Positions 28,901 through 33,737 are shown, numbered from the stretch's first letter. The stretch is 33,908 bases of DNA from an uncultured Fibrobacterota bacterium (GCA_903876665.1 CAIRAY010000069.1:1-33908), one strand, 5' to 3'. A program made the numbers and translations. The notes: generated by a model from the sequence alone, not told the origin.

Positions 28901-29156
28901 CGCCCGTTCCTCTATCAGGCTGGCAGGAATTCATTTTTAGGCCCTGGTCATTTTTATCTAGGCCATGCACCAAAATGTAGAGAGTGGATCGCGAAGGCTC
29001 CATGGGTTCGCCAAAAGAGTTCGCAACCATTGCCAGGAGGAAAAAGGCGATAGATGTTTTACCAAGGATTTTTTGAGCGGCTTGAGGTCTTACCCCCCCC
29101 CGCAAATCCTGTGCCTCTTTTGATTTGGCAGGAAACAATCGGTTAATCAAATTCAT
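16929..29156 (-). CDS. giant 4075-residue exported protein: PGAP1-lipase-like head, Ig-like stalk, carbohydrate-binding tail
   Basis: The signal sequence lies at about 34-49 after a long N-region that contains a nine-G tract. Residues about 57-500 form an alpha/beta-hydrolase of the PGAP1/lipase type: LYILVHGLD (oxyanion HG 64-65), nucleophile elbow LLAHDMGGLSVREYV (Asp274 in place of Ser) and FYDTPHEGTG (299-307). Several Ig-like modules with D-x-T-x-P starts follow (DTKAPQVEI, DKTAPNLVEN, DRTLPQIAQV). A FlgD-Ig-like module is near 1950-2050 (YRLVWNGVKDGEDD, PGTYKFQISA), and a LamG-like jelly roll at about 3335-3540. A CBM6/35-like region is at about 3550-3680, two CBM3-like modules at about 3690-3825 and 3845-3980, and a GVYNLEVTNAPGIW tail that may be a sorting signal. 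It probably binds polysaccharide outside the cell. First gene of a three-gene operon. The 5' half looks more AT-rich than the 3' half. Confidence 0.85.
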   Translation of the reverse strand: MNLINRLFPAKSKEAQDLRGGVRPQAAQKILGKTSIAFFLLAMVANSFGEPMEPSRSTLYILVHGLDKNDQGLKMNSCQPDRGTGGKIWGGTGVLKFLDEEILNSAHGAYVQSFENPAGSPIDQAGELADRSRTIKNRTCSIKSVSTSYDPVSNKISQNLDLGNGSWAETNMFESAVENWFQNELTEAKIYEVHPNTGGTLIQKERSNNSWKYTSAGFQSPAEFSVLAANGDPRVSDWINQWHLDHNQIDPVLADLRKARPVLVPARYVLLAHDMGGLSVREYVQGPTYRGDVDKIVFYDTPHEGTGYADFSLFRGSAYSSLASKVGVGVDISRALAFSGVGYLTLKKEAPIKMVSNFLESNLIGIGVKSAVDAWILLKDDGMSVQDQGLWYLAQEATRTDPAYSDLQPRLGEPDFKRNFGRLAALNQTGMLSGWNVPSTRLFTTTGLPVVGNMRKLKMDWLFQEKVSNPFDFLPLLVDKRYGVPAAVTDEGLDYLNGLGDGLARNFKITHPPRVLNWFSPPLRRIAGILETVVPPSWNGALMSGFLKEMRPPESINDADVAEGADVIANSVAQASLNLIDRGTYRTPAYSSFGKNVQFLSGVRRIKYDMSAGRTESPVVQTILDANYPEFSQTNDLMENLTIIGDDNQAATAVRTTFEYGCVAQLYLNAAPGAVDLLNSAFQTVFWKVIAPPMAKVFDLFEDPREYDGGLDDGVAAVKSVESQVCGTIGMSLRIAHSAITAKKVVSYLDDIMENSSSTYSLAKSIRQNAEGKTDLEEMIFEPAFVTIPVIRATVAGQEKLIPQIFYEETEDVPENLDIRDIADIQRMFPDLLPSMDELANLDKDVVPVLFDPQILSGLDYGSPTWSRQLGFKESSYLEITDALASKDANNVDVRPMVRRVTRYAAPAFTVGKSIKEIRFQVDDVRPDLLQELKIDFNTKVTFKWVRSVAGWQASRKVGMEDWVNMGTLQTRGPVDAFGHFIFRPREWLGDLGPAAIQEDGPNVVTVMTTNKLGMMSNQRFSFLYTATAPIIYPNWPRDFQVVSSLKKFSINASNWGYPYSPTSASVSLFPATGIEPVITPENVAIGSSIDATLVGSSSGADWQKIWKIERDQTVPFLGSSNLLADGNYLLDWSVVMTPNTPQDQNLVNHLNTYLVYDTKAPQVEIIPSSTALLGTDKDGVWARVHILEASPDKSIRELRRFVTWSFAGKTDSLFLPPLHNYSFETSDVSWDGLDVSSIPQGVLTFRVEGFDYAAPDEATDISLSKLKNLVGLPLRTAWSALQDGEGNWIEGINGFSASANFFFDKTAPNLVENSWRLGNGVVNYSAMSSGVFWANDTQNIQIDLDLNEPLLGRPSEEVTLEYTFTNKTTSEEYRFVQIATLAPAADGTVNTHVTYVEPTSRRLPDGQFTMRIRLVDDAGNERSLAATKEVQVDRTLPQIAQVFTSALVYSAPSDIGPATAWVSQKDDIAPNRTDLTCGRRLWENGIAQAWQDMSALESRSKSGQDTVEVHYLPWVAGDPSVNGTWLTEFRCADAAGNVSHGRDVFSVGARYPVITEPTTEQARIVTEPMLVVRGIAANPSLELNDLNAEYRVRWRVEGGIEADWKDDGITLLQNSVAIIERNLALWDRSTLGTNDYEVQLSTRACTDASRVACAWQSTVQSVFLSALAESPVVAAPTLTVAPPTDLVPGGLPKAILTRLNGVSDGSTWKMDVRVLVPDPLVPAQKIEAVAHHVEKVSLSPFAGVPVGDLPDGVSMWQATNGDWTLRWKGPAEGTAPQIRISSLGNSLTWKEQPLAGVQQILPQVVDMSAVDASPYTEGKPIPYDRTKAWDCGNDMTWVFSASGPFMLDISSINGNESKQFWGINRMPGIPIGSGTMGLPILYVDPDRYASSFEWNGLTSSGIYPGGANAEISVVAVEDKVGGRVLTAKQSMTLLMGTPTLVTQETTPGVLNIGLAPLTNLQLATIGFDFGLAGRSANVTAKVLNPAGTVIKTLLSNVPTLAGSNPSAYRLVWNGVKDGEDDNTLETAPGTYKFQISAVTTNGVFSPILEYPFELKTVAGQIEAPFSSVAGEVSASLSMDEAQEDPESGDLRYLGNADYSIGADIVARWLPPEARTLKFHHGITGTQYPTYYPAHRFSVGVHRVRNRFPVTLLTLVATKGYNMNLEFHGPLGLTSGWYPGSEQVFWSIKLEKLFFSDVPASEDDFTFTKLYLKNSDGILGYNKDGDINYPIKTMVKILPASAYDELIKVDAPFEKATEFSGHGVANWDSFWSQCVTGVDCGGVGNNNILDKFSRAYDQVIYWEANPPDFKMDARLAEQGGVPKVDKKGCIPSDKNDPLSGGSSGTCGAKNAKEPTTAEINDFNPHKNMAAVKAIAFPEDYWTVPVGFSNSENSTEKIGVKVSVRVQSDYWNPPGFGLNNLANRYLRFDPTNQNLYGAEGYFAAKTQTGEYALNSNYFDGRVWRRSVNYGLATGFEAQRFSMLDQVENPLLFADEVNGEKVDSKFNIQMMPQSVPWKVLAKSVRDGYLPGGIRIAEPISASLVSTLGSATLGEWFNAKPMDFEIAVGMFASRAQASEVDNSISPSLGFPLDPSSAVSPLVHSAFRPLCSNDPIHGDFSTVVEGKKCFREYLGAARLHYFLGDWKEADWAPFYLAYWDAASPLRNPVSGSDLFSDAISWTKIAALDGAFLPHGSSGPSVTASTTLPADDSWYAGGKWTVPTSKLPTGLSAGDERLTGVDVAPPSLVLEGQAGATTPWVVDPVTKIVSNSGVVLTKPVSYVRSMDQEIPGIPSAALYPGGSENLDFGRLTAQSSSVAPIALNTPWVKDISVGHPLIHPRNNMVLPHPMFTLAKGEGSGVQVVRNAVLPKERLDETVTLRGRVPGANTPWSLQYLRNGVLELIASGSQATTPTVSPYPMLEQFNASMLQGNTSFFLTYGGAGINDNLYFRQLDVHVGKIVVPTVSSLVQSMFLDASVLFPVGAFPTMQDVTVRTVAPEDYNWQTFRGLAIIGPVIEVLPSHDFSQQPNTTWPRVKVRIPQASLEGINVAELRVYKPDGVHQEIRSLESQLLSFFTAEAVEASYSCSPGVEVCDPTKVPVAYAYVEVSGITSTFSEFVVMTTSTATNIKVTPNPTPGIDESAPFACGELPFATTLWLGLDNGYLQYPYTCNHQGNAVLQLRTGETPVSEYHLQTQASFRWAARASDVSNQTAPYGSRLAITDLYGNRNQLIGPSVRTDAHRPQIQGFSATLVDQHPAKVVEVNASMSDAESGISGVLAKFYFGGMLLESRTVAVGSALAEDFTIDPDRLAACLGCRAEVVLRVEDQGHNFVEERWASQPVFPLPGSLQLWYPLADGAGTVAHEATGSGLHLTVQASKPWLNGSSLYLGASSDNASVGRDWASGQEAGPFSLEFRYRPAILALGTLGALVSWQGSTPWTIGVRDGGIYFQSSVGSVVFANTLPAAKTDAHFVVVVNGRGVQLYRDGILRGTAQLPAAQQWLPVGRPVLGKTTSRNAILGNLSQVRLYVSALDDGDVDWAYTGGQPVDVSTVVIARASVLPLGAGLAVDQSCEVPGMAYVRQSSSTTAGTLNWVMSPGAGQYRLYLMAMALDPLQAKVEILLDGVSKGTFAIPADGVWSTVALADLVLQIPSGSHTLGVRPYGQTGIAGLAMAPVALDLPGSKIQWPGSSWTPSAPVVTVKIKYENFADKTWVRPQFQLTNTTSKSLAGVRLRYFYRGEGASQVASQSFTPWNATIGIHPDAGGVSYAEVALPDAIPANGQAYWGLGPKFGLYRAQNQPWVSEDDPSYQAEGAGGNLVTTDRVAVLDASGRLLNSWSCFESGGQAVSEPRVRVVAKDLKAGVNTASLIHAYVENTGTQSVNDFVMRYYFREAEGKLPETAVYSNPQSLSSFVTDGNGLYHMQFNYAGKILNPGEKTEYGSGLQFELHHPNWTPDWVVFDDPSHVGLTGNWLEASGFVVLDPWGNVLFGQIPGLAVASSPPVQAPSSPGILRWTRDGLVVHIASAGVYNLEVTNAPGIWQSTLRSGNWSVGDQVVNIPAGTISTGQYVVLRQGTIILDRILVP
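29093..29101 (-). repeat. nine-G homopolymer in the giant gene's 5' end
   Basis: Nine consecutive C on plus (G on the coding strand) fall at codons 19-22 (DLRGGV), after the only upstream ATG and before the signal sequence. Gain or loss of one G would shift the frame and abolish the product. No in-frame ATG lies between the tract and the hydrophobic core, so the tract is in translated DNA. Confidence 0.8.
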
Positions 29157-29213
29157 TTTGGCACAAACTTCTCAAAATAATATGACGCAATGATAGAAAA
29201 CTTTTTATTCAAC

Positions 29214-29250
29214 CTGGCCGCATCGGCGTCGGTTCCGCTTAAACGGCCAG
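29214..29250 (-). terminator. stem-loop downstream of the NmrA-type gene
   Basis: CTGGCCG (29214-29220) and CGGCCAG (29244-29250) pair perfectly with a 23-nt loop. On the minus strand GTTGAATAAAAAG follows, without a clear U run. It may be a weak terminator for the NmrA-type gene. The interval 29157-29258 must also hold the promoter of the giant gene, but no well-spaced -35/-10 pair is evident. Confidence 0.3.
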
Positions 29251-29258
29251 CGGATGCT

Positions 29259-29286
29259 TCAATAAAACGCTTCCCGGTGTTCCTCA
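29259..29286. repeat. 28-nt direct repeat, copy 2 (right boundary of the giant-gene operon)
   Basis: This copy is the natural 3' end of the NmrA-type gene, encoding EEHREAFY and its TGA stop on the minus strand. Copy 1 at 15124-15151 is identical except for one base. The two lie 14,135 bp apart in direct orientation and enclose exactly the three-gene operon. Confidence 0.85.
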
Positions 29287-30098
29287 ATAAAGTCGCGGAG
29301 GCCTTGGGGTTCCTCGCCGGTGAAGCGCACAAAGTCGCTGGAGACAGGCAGGGGTTTTTGCAAGCGGGGGAGAAAATGCAAAAGAAGCATCACCAGAATG
29401 AAAGAGACTGGCTTACCTTGTCGCCAAAGGGTTATCACAAAGCGAAACAGGCCAGGTGATTCATAGCGGAACGAGGTGCCACATTCCTGGTTGATCATGG
29501 AAATGACCGAAGCGAACCCGTGCCATTCCGAACTGGTGAGCGTTACGGCCTGCTCTGCGATGATCCCCTGGAGGCCTTTTGCGGCAATGGTTCCAATGTC
29601 CCAGGCCGAAATCCAATTGAAGGGCAAGGATCCCGAAGGAAGGAAAATCCGTCCATGTTCCTGCAGCTCTGGACGCAGGGTGGTGAGCAGGTTTTCCATG
29701 AAGTAGCTTGGGCGAAGGAAAAGATGGGGAAATCCCATTTCCACAATAGCCTTTTCAATCTTCGCATGGGGCAAATAGGACTTGGTGTCGGCACCTTGTA
29801 CGGAAAGGAAAACGATGCGGGTTTCACGGCTCACGGAAGAAAGGAAATTTCGGAATACTTCTTCTTTGGCAATCTGGGGCGGACGGATCAACAAAATCGA
29901 ATCAAAGGACATGGCTCGTCCCAATACCGCACCTTGCTCGAAGTCCAAGGCTAAAAGGTGGATTCGCTCGTCCGGGAACACTTTTCGGGCCGTTTGGATG
30001 TCCCGAACCGACGCATAGACCTCAACGCGGTCCAAGGGGAGCTGGGCGATGGTGGCCCGCCCCACATTTCCGGTAGCGCCTGTGATCAATAGTTTCAT
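29259..30098 (-). CDS. NmrA-type NAD(P)-binding SDR protein
   Basis: 279 residues. The Rossmann glycine motif GATGNVG is at 7-13 (MKLLITGATGNVGRATIAQL). Next comes VYASVRDIQTARKVF, where Arg at the end of strand 2 favours NADP(H). Motifs typical of atypical SDRs of the NmrA/HSCARG/QOR2 group follow (LLIRPPQ, FLSVQGAD, KIEKAIVEMGFPHLFLRPSYFMENLL). The active-site Tyr of classical SDRs is not in the usual YxxxK arrangement, so it may be a redox sensor or a quinone-type reductase. A hydrophobic stretch near 228-245 is unusual. It is divergent from an Rrf2 regulator, which probably controls it. Confidence 0.85.
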   Translation of the reverse strand: MKLLITGATGNVGRATIAQLPLDRVEVYASVRDIQTARKVFPDERIHLLALDFEQGAVLGRAMSFDSILLIRPPQIAKEEVFRNFLSSVSRETRIVFLSVQGADTKSYLPHAKIEKAIVEMGFPHLFLRPSYFMENLLTTLRPELQEHGRIFLPSGSLPFNWISAWDIGTIAAKGLQGIIAEQAVTLTSSEWHGFASVISMINQECGTSFRYESPGLFRFVITLWRQGKPVSFILVMLLLHFLPRLQKPLPVSSDFVRFTGEEPQGLRDFIEEHREAFY

Positions 30099-30161
30099 TT
30101 CTCAAGGGTATCATATTTATTCACCATCATCACCCCCCCAATAAATCTTTTCCAATCCCCA

Positions 30162-30189
30162 TTGACAATCCAAAAAGGATTCATACTAT
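30162..30189 (+). promoter_or_regulatory. sigma-70-like promoter of the Rrf2 gene
   Basis: A consensus TTGACA (30162-30167), a 16-nt spacer and TACTAT (30184-30189). Predicted start about 30196, inside the dyad at 30190-30204 and 14 nt before the ATG. Confidence 0.6.
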
Positions 30190-30204
30190 TACTCCATAGG
30201 AGTA
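30190..30204. promoter_or_regulatory. dyad operator at the Rrf2 transcription start
   Basis: TACTCC-ATA-GGAGTA is a perfect 6-bp dyad directly after the -10 box and over the likely start site. It includes the GGAG Shine-Dalgarno. Rrf2 proteins commonly repress their own promoter through such sites, so autoregulation is likely. Confidence 0.5.
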
Positions 30205-30209
30205 CTAGA

Positions 30210-30671
30210 ATGTTAAACAAGAAAACCAAATATGCACTTCGGGCCGTTATGGCGCTAGCAAGACGCAAGGACGAAGGCCTTGTACTCATTGCAGATTTGG
30301 CAGAATCGGAAAACATCCCCAAGAAATTCCTGGAACAAATTCTACTAGACCTTAAGCGCGCCGGCATCCTCGCTTCCACCAAAGGCAAGGGTGGCGGGTA
30401 TGCCCTCGGTCGGCCCGCATCCGACGTTAGCGTGGGTGCGATCATCCGCGTGATCGAAGGCTCCCTGGCCATGGTCCCTTGCGTATCTCAGCATAGCCCA
30501 GGCGTTTGTGAAGAATGTAAAGACCCTTTGACCTGTGGAATCCGGGTTGTCATGAAGGAAGTTCGTGATCAAACCGCTGCGGTTCTTGACAATACTTCAA
30601 TCCAGGCCATCCTTCGTTCGGAAGATGAGCTGACCATGTCACTCAAAATGAACATCGACTACTCGATCTAG
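30210..30671 (+). CDS. Rrf2-family transcriptional regulator with cysteine cluster
   Basis: 153 residues from ATG 30210 (AGGAG ahead); the longer frame begins inside the -35 box and is rejected. The winged HTH starts MLNKKTKYALRAVMALARRK, continues LIADLAESENIPKKFLEQILLDLKRAGIL, and has the wing STKGKGGGYALGRP. The cysteines Cys91, Cys100, Cys103 and Cys109 (PCVSQHSPGVCEECKDPLTCG) are the Fe-S ligand type of IscR-like members. Such proteins sense redox, iron or nitric oxide through the cluster. It has a consensus promoter and a likely autoregulatory dyad, and is divergent from the NmrA-type reductase, its probable target. Confidence 0.88.
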   Translation: MLNKKTKYALRAVMALARRKDEGLVLIADLAESENIPKKFLEQILLDLKRAGILASTKGKGGGYALGRPASDVSVGAIIRVIEGSLAMVPCVSQHSPGVCEECKDPLTCGIRVVMKEVRDQTAAVLDNTSIQAILRSEDELTMSLKMNIDYSI

Positions 30672-30689
30672 TTTTTTTGTCTAATTAGC

Positions 30690-31154
30690 TCAATGAAAAA
30701 GGCCAACCCGAATGAGCCCTGAATAAGCCTTACAGCCCAGGCAAAATCCCCAGAAAGCTTCCAAAGCGGCGCACAAGGCAAATATTCCCACAATCCCCAG
30801 AGCCAGATGGCTCAAGCCCAGCCAGGAGGCAAGGGCCCAACCTAGGGAAAAAATGAGGCCGATGCGAGCGGCAAACTGCTTGGGAGCCAGGTTTTCAAGC
30901 TTGGGTTGGACGGAAAGCACCTTCAACTCCATCCGACTCACAAATCGAAAAACACTGAATGTCCGATATGAGCTGGAACGCAAGGCAAAGTCAACCGAAA
31001 GAATGAGAGCGATCCAAAAGGCAATCGGATAGACTAGCCCAATGAGGAGCGCAACCAGGACATGAAAAGCCACAAGCCTTGCAGCCCTTCCATCAATTTT
31101 TCCCGGTGCAAAGGGGCACGCAGGGCCATTTGGAATTCGGATTATTTTCGTCAT
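30690..31154 (-). CDS. DUF4395-family membrane protein
   Basis: 154 residues from ATG 31154; the upstream start at 31214 overlaps the metY stop and lies before the conserved N-terminus. It shows the family's opening (PFAPGKIDGRAARLVA), membrane helices at about 25-50, 93-112 and 115-135, and the conserved CLGC pair in FWGFCLGCKAYSGLIR. DUF4395 proteins are of unknown function; the paired cysteines suggest thiol chemistry. It follows metY by 59 nt and could be co-transcribed, linking it to sulfur metabolism by context only. Its 3' end is 18 nt from the convergent Rrf2 gene. Confidence 0.8.
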   Translation of the reverse strand: MTKIIRIPNGPACPFAPGKIDGRAARLVAFHVLVALLIGLVYPIAFWIALILSVDFALRSSSYRTFSVFRFVSRMELKVLSVQPKLENLAPKQFAARIGLIFSLGWALASWLGLSHLALGIVGIFALCAALEAFWGFCLGCKAYSGLIRVGLFH

Positions 31155-31213
31155 TTTATCATCTTTTCTGGTTATACTGCCATTGCATATATACTTCGTT
31201 TTTCCTGAAGGCA

Positions 31214-32503
31214 TTAGGCCTGGGAAAGACCAGCCTCCAAGGCTTCGAGGATATCGTCGATATGCTCAATTCCGATAGACAGACGCACCAAATCCGGAGT
31301 CAGGCCACTGGAAGCCTGCTGTTCTGGACTTAATTGCGAATGGGAGGTGCTGGCTGGGTGCAGAATCAGGCTCTTGGCATCCCCAACATTGGCGAGATGA
31401 GAGAAAAGCGTGATCCCATCGATCAGCTTGACAGCAGATTCATACCCACCCTTGATTCCAAAAACCACGACTCCGCCAAAACCCTTGCTGAGATACTTGC
31501 TAGCAAGCGCGTGGGACGGATCACCCTTTAGGCCCGGATACCGGACCCAAGCCACTTTGGGATGCTTCTTGAGAAATTCCGCAACCTTTTGCGAATTTTC
31601 CACATGTCGCGCCAAACGCAAGGGAAGCGTCTCAATCCCCTGCAAGAACTGCCAGGAATTATCAGGACTGATCGCAGCACCTAAGTTCCGCAGGGGTACG
31701 GTGCGGACACGGAGCGCGAAGGCAATTGGCGCCAACGCTTCTGGCAGGTCAATCGCCCAGCGTAAACCATGGTAGTTGGAATCAGGCTCGGAGAACAAAG
31801 GATGCTTTCCACCCTTCCAATTGAATTTGCCTGAATCGGTAATGATTCCCCCGATGCCTGTCCCGTGACCACCGAGCCACTTGGTGAGGGAATTGATCAC
31901 GATGTCGGCGCCATATTCAATGGACCGGAGCAAATATGGAGTTGTGAAAGTCGCATCAACAATCAACGGAATTCCGTTGGCGTGTGCGATATCCGCAATG
32001 GCTTTGATGTCAACAAAATCAAGGACTGGATTGCCAATCGTCTCGATGTAGAGAGCCTTGGTCTTAGGGGTGATGGCTTTGGCAAAGTTTTGTGGATCTT
32101 TTTGATCAACAAAGTTGACTTTGATTCCCAAAGCGGGCAGGATTGAATCAAACTGGGTATATGTTCCACCATAGAGATTATTAGCAGAAACGATCTCGTC
32201 TCCAGCCTGTGCCAGGGTGATGATGGAATAGAAGATCGCCGATGTCCCTGATGCTACAGCAACGGAGGCCGCTCCACCTTCAAGTTCGGTGACACGCTGT
32301 TCCAGAACCTCGGTGGTGGGGTTCGTTAAGCGGGTGTAAATATTTCCTAGAGCACGCAGACCAAACAAGTCGGCCGCATGCTGGGTATTTTTGAATACGA
32401 AGGAAGCCGTGCGATACACAGGTACGGCACGTGCGGTGGTGCTTGGATCTGGGGCTTGCCCGCCATGAAGGGCGATGGTTTCAAAACGATATTTCTGACT
32501 CAC
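31214..32503 (-). CDS. metY: O-acetylhomoserine sulfhydrylase (PLP-dependent)
   Basis: 429 residues of the Cys/Met-metabolism PLP family. The start is GTG 32503 with AAGGAG ahead. Phosphate-binding SGTSAI is at about 85-90, the PLP ring-stacking Tyr at 111 (NNLYGGTY), the cofactor Asp183 in IVDATFTTPY, and the Schiff-base Lys208 in NSLTKWLGGHGTGIGG. The C-terminal half contains the MetY signature GDAKSLILHPASTSHSQLSPEQQ. It joins O-acetylhomoserine and sulfide to give homocysteine for methionine synthesis. Length (about 430, versus about 390 for cystathionine gamma-synthase) and the 'ETIGNP' motif support MetY over MetB. Confidence 0.93.
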   Translation of the reverse strand: MSQKYRFETIALHGGQAPDPSTTARAVPVYRTASFVFKNTQHAADLFGLRALGNIYTRLTNPTTEVLEQRVTELEGGAASVAVASGTSAIFYSIITLAQAGDEIVSANNLYGGTYTQFDSILPALGIKVNFVDQKDPQNFAKAITPKTKALYIETIGNPVLDFVDIKAIADIAHANGIPLIVDATFTTPYLLRSIEYGADIVINSLTKWLGGHGTGIGGIITDSGKFNWKGGKHPLFSEPDSNYHGLRWAIDLPEALAPIAFALRVRTVPLRNLGAAISPDNSWQFLQGIETLPLRLARHVENSQKVAEFLKKHPKVAWVRYPGLKGDPSHALASKYLSKGFGGVVVFGIKGGYESAVKLIDGITLFSHLANVGDAKSLILHPASTSHSQLSPEQQASSGLTPDLVRLSIGIEHIDDILEALEAGLSQA

Positions 32504-32752
32504 GGTATTCTCCTTGGTGGGAATTTGGTTTCGGAAGTTTTGGATCCTGTTAGGGACTGAACGCTCTTTTCGATAAGGTTTGCCATTTTTTCTTTATTTT
32601 TAATGGTTTTTACTCTATCGGGTTTGTAGTCTATTGCAATCTACATAACTTTTGTGAACATTTCCATTCTTTTTTACTTTTTTTCCGACAACCAACTGCA
32701 ATTGCTGGACCAGATGCTGGGAAAATCCCATACCATTGTATATCTTAACCCT
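32504..32752. other. intergenic region between metY and the HYC-type gene
   Basis: This 249-nt AT-rich region holds the divergent control signals for both neighbours. I see no riboswitch matching a SAM-I or SAM-II pattern ahead of metY. Ahead of the plus-strand gene an extended -10-like TGTATATC (32737-32744) lies 8 nt from the ATG, so that mRNA may be leaderless. No other gene-sized open frame with a ribosome-binding site is present. Confidence 0.4.
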
Positions 32753-33184
32753 ATGACCCGCTCATTCCCCTTTCGCCAAACAAAACTGCGAGCCACATTC
32801 AGTCTTGTCGCTGTGTGCTTTTTGCTTTTGGCATCGGTGGGAATTCCCTTGAGCCAACATTGGTGCGGAGGAAAGGTCGTTAGCGCGCGTCTCTACGGCC
32901 ACTCAGCATCCTGTGGCATGATGGACCGGGATGCCTCGAGGGGCCATTCCCTTTCTGCACCACCCTGCTGCAACAACGTCCAGTCCCTGCAAGCTGCAAC
33001 GGGGCTCGAAAACGATGGGGTCGCTGCCCCCTTGAAGACCCTCGCTCCCGAAATGGTTATTCAAATCATCTCTGCCGTTGTCCCGGTCTCGGGATCGCAT
33101 CATCCTGATGTAGCCTACCGCACGGGCTCACCTCCCGGCACATTGGGCGACATCATCGTCTTTTCTCATTCCTATCTGATCTAG
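32753..33184 (+). CDS. HYC_CC_PP-type exported metal-handling protein
   Basis: 143 residues from ATG 32753, chosen because the signal/anchor segment follows (LRATFSLVAVCFLLLASVGIPLS). Just after it, HWCGGKVVSARLYGHSASCGM places His36, Cys38 and Cys54, and PPCCNN gives Cys72-Cys73. This His-x-Cys-Gly-Gly, single Cys, Cys-Cys order is that of the HYC_CC_PP family, mostly from Bacteroidota and often next to copper or heavy-metal efflux genes. Function in the family is not established; binding of a soft metal ion in the periplasm is the likely role. No Shine-Dalgarno is visible. Confidence 0.7.
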   Translation: MTRSFPFRQTKLRATFSLVAVCFLLLASVGIPLSQHWCGGKVVSARLYGHSASCGMMDRDASRGHSLSAPPCCNNVQSLQAATGLENDGVAAPLKTLAPEMVIQIISAVVPVSGSHHPDVAYRTGSPPGTLGDIIVFSHSYLI

Positions 33185-33272
33185 GACCATCGTCTCAGGC
33201 GCGCAGAATTTCTCTGCAATTCTTCGCCTGTTCCCATTTGTCATACCCCTTCGCCAATGTTGTGTTGCTTTT

Positions 33273-33288
33273 TGGTATGATCATACCA
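33273..33288. promoter_or_regulatory. perfect 16-nt palindrome upstream of the YHS-type gene
   Basis: TGGTATGATCATACCA is a perfect palindrome ending 62 nt before the ATG at 33351. It contains a -10-like TATGAT, so a bound dimer would block or remodel the promoter. It is plausibly the operator of a metal-responsive repressor or activator encoded elsewhere. Confidence 0.5.
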
Positions 33289-33350
33289 GGTGGCGCACAT
33301 CTCGATTTTGCATACAAAAGAAACCACAAAAACAAACCCAAGGATACCCC

Positions 33351-33719
33351 ATGAAAAAGATCGCCACACTCCTATTCCTCACCGTTGCTCTCGCCTTCGC
33401 TGGCGAACCGGCCACCAAAGCAGCAACCGACACGGTCATCCAAAAGCCAAACAAGGAACAAATAGCCAAGGCCGTTGCCTTGAACAACACCATCTGCCCC
33501 ATCACCAAAGAAAAGATTGGAAGCATGGGCATGGCCGTCCCGGTTATCTACAAAGGAAAAATCATCAACCTGTGCTGTGGTGGCTGCCCAGGCGATTTCG
33601 CTAAAGATCCAGAAAAGTACATGAAGATCGTCAATGAAGAACTGGCTAAGCAGAAACCCGCTCCCAAGCCAGCCACCACCAAAATGCAGGGCATGGAAGG
33701 CATGGAGCATAAACACTAA
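33351..33719 (+). CDS. exported YHS/TRASH-like metal-binding protein
   Basis: 122 residues. The signal peptide is about 1-18 (MKKIATLLFLTVALAFAG). A single YHS-type domain spans about 46-92: NTICPITKEKIGSMG, then VIYKGKIINLCCGGCPGDFAKDPEKY, with Cys49, Cys75, Cys76 and Cys79 as probable metal ligands. The tail is Met/His-rich (MQGMEGMEHKH), a copper- or silver-binding composition. Exported single YHS domains often accompany CusCBA-type efflux or P-type copper ATPases. The neighbouring HYC-type gene supports a small metal-resistance cluster that may continue to the right. Confidence 0.8.
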   Translation: MKKIATLLFLTVALAFAGEPATKAATDTVIQKPNKEQIAKAVALNNTICPITKEKIGSMGMAVPVIYKGKIINLCCGGCPGDFAKDPEKYMKIVNEELAKQKPAPKPATTKMQGMEGMEHKH

Positions 33720-33737
33720 AGAGAGCGCGCCTGTCAC

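Noticed and set aside
15124..29286. Classic integrative element or transposon
   Set aside because: The direct repeats fit an insertion, but no integrase, transposase or terminal inverted repeats are present inside, so no mobile-element class is assigned.
32504..32600. SAM riboswitch ahead of metY
   Set aside because: No SAM-I or SAM-II core pattern or terminator/anti-terminator pair could be made out in the minus-strand leader.
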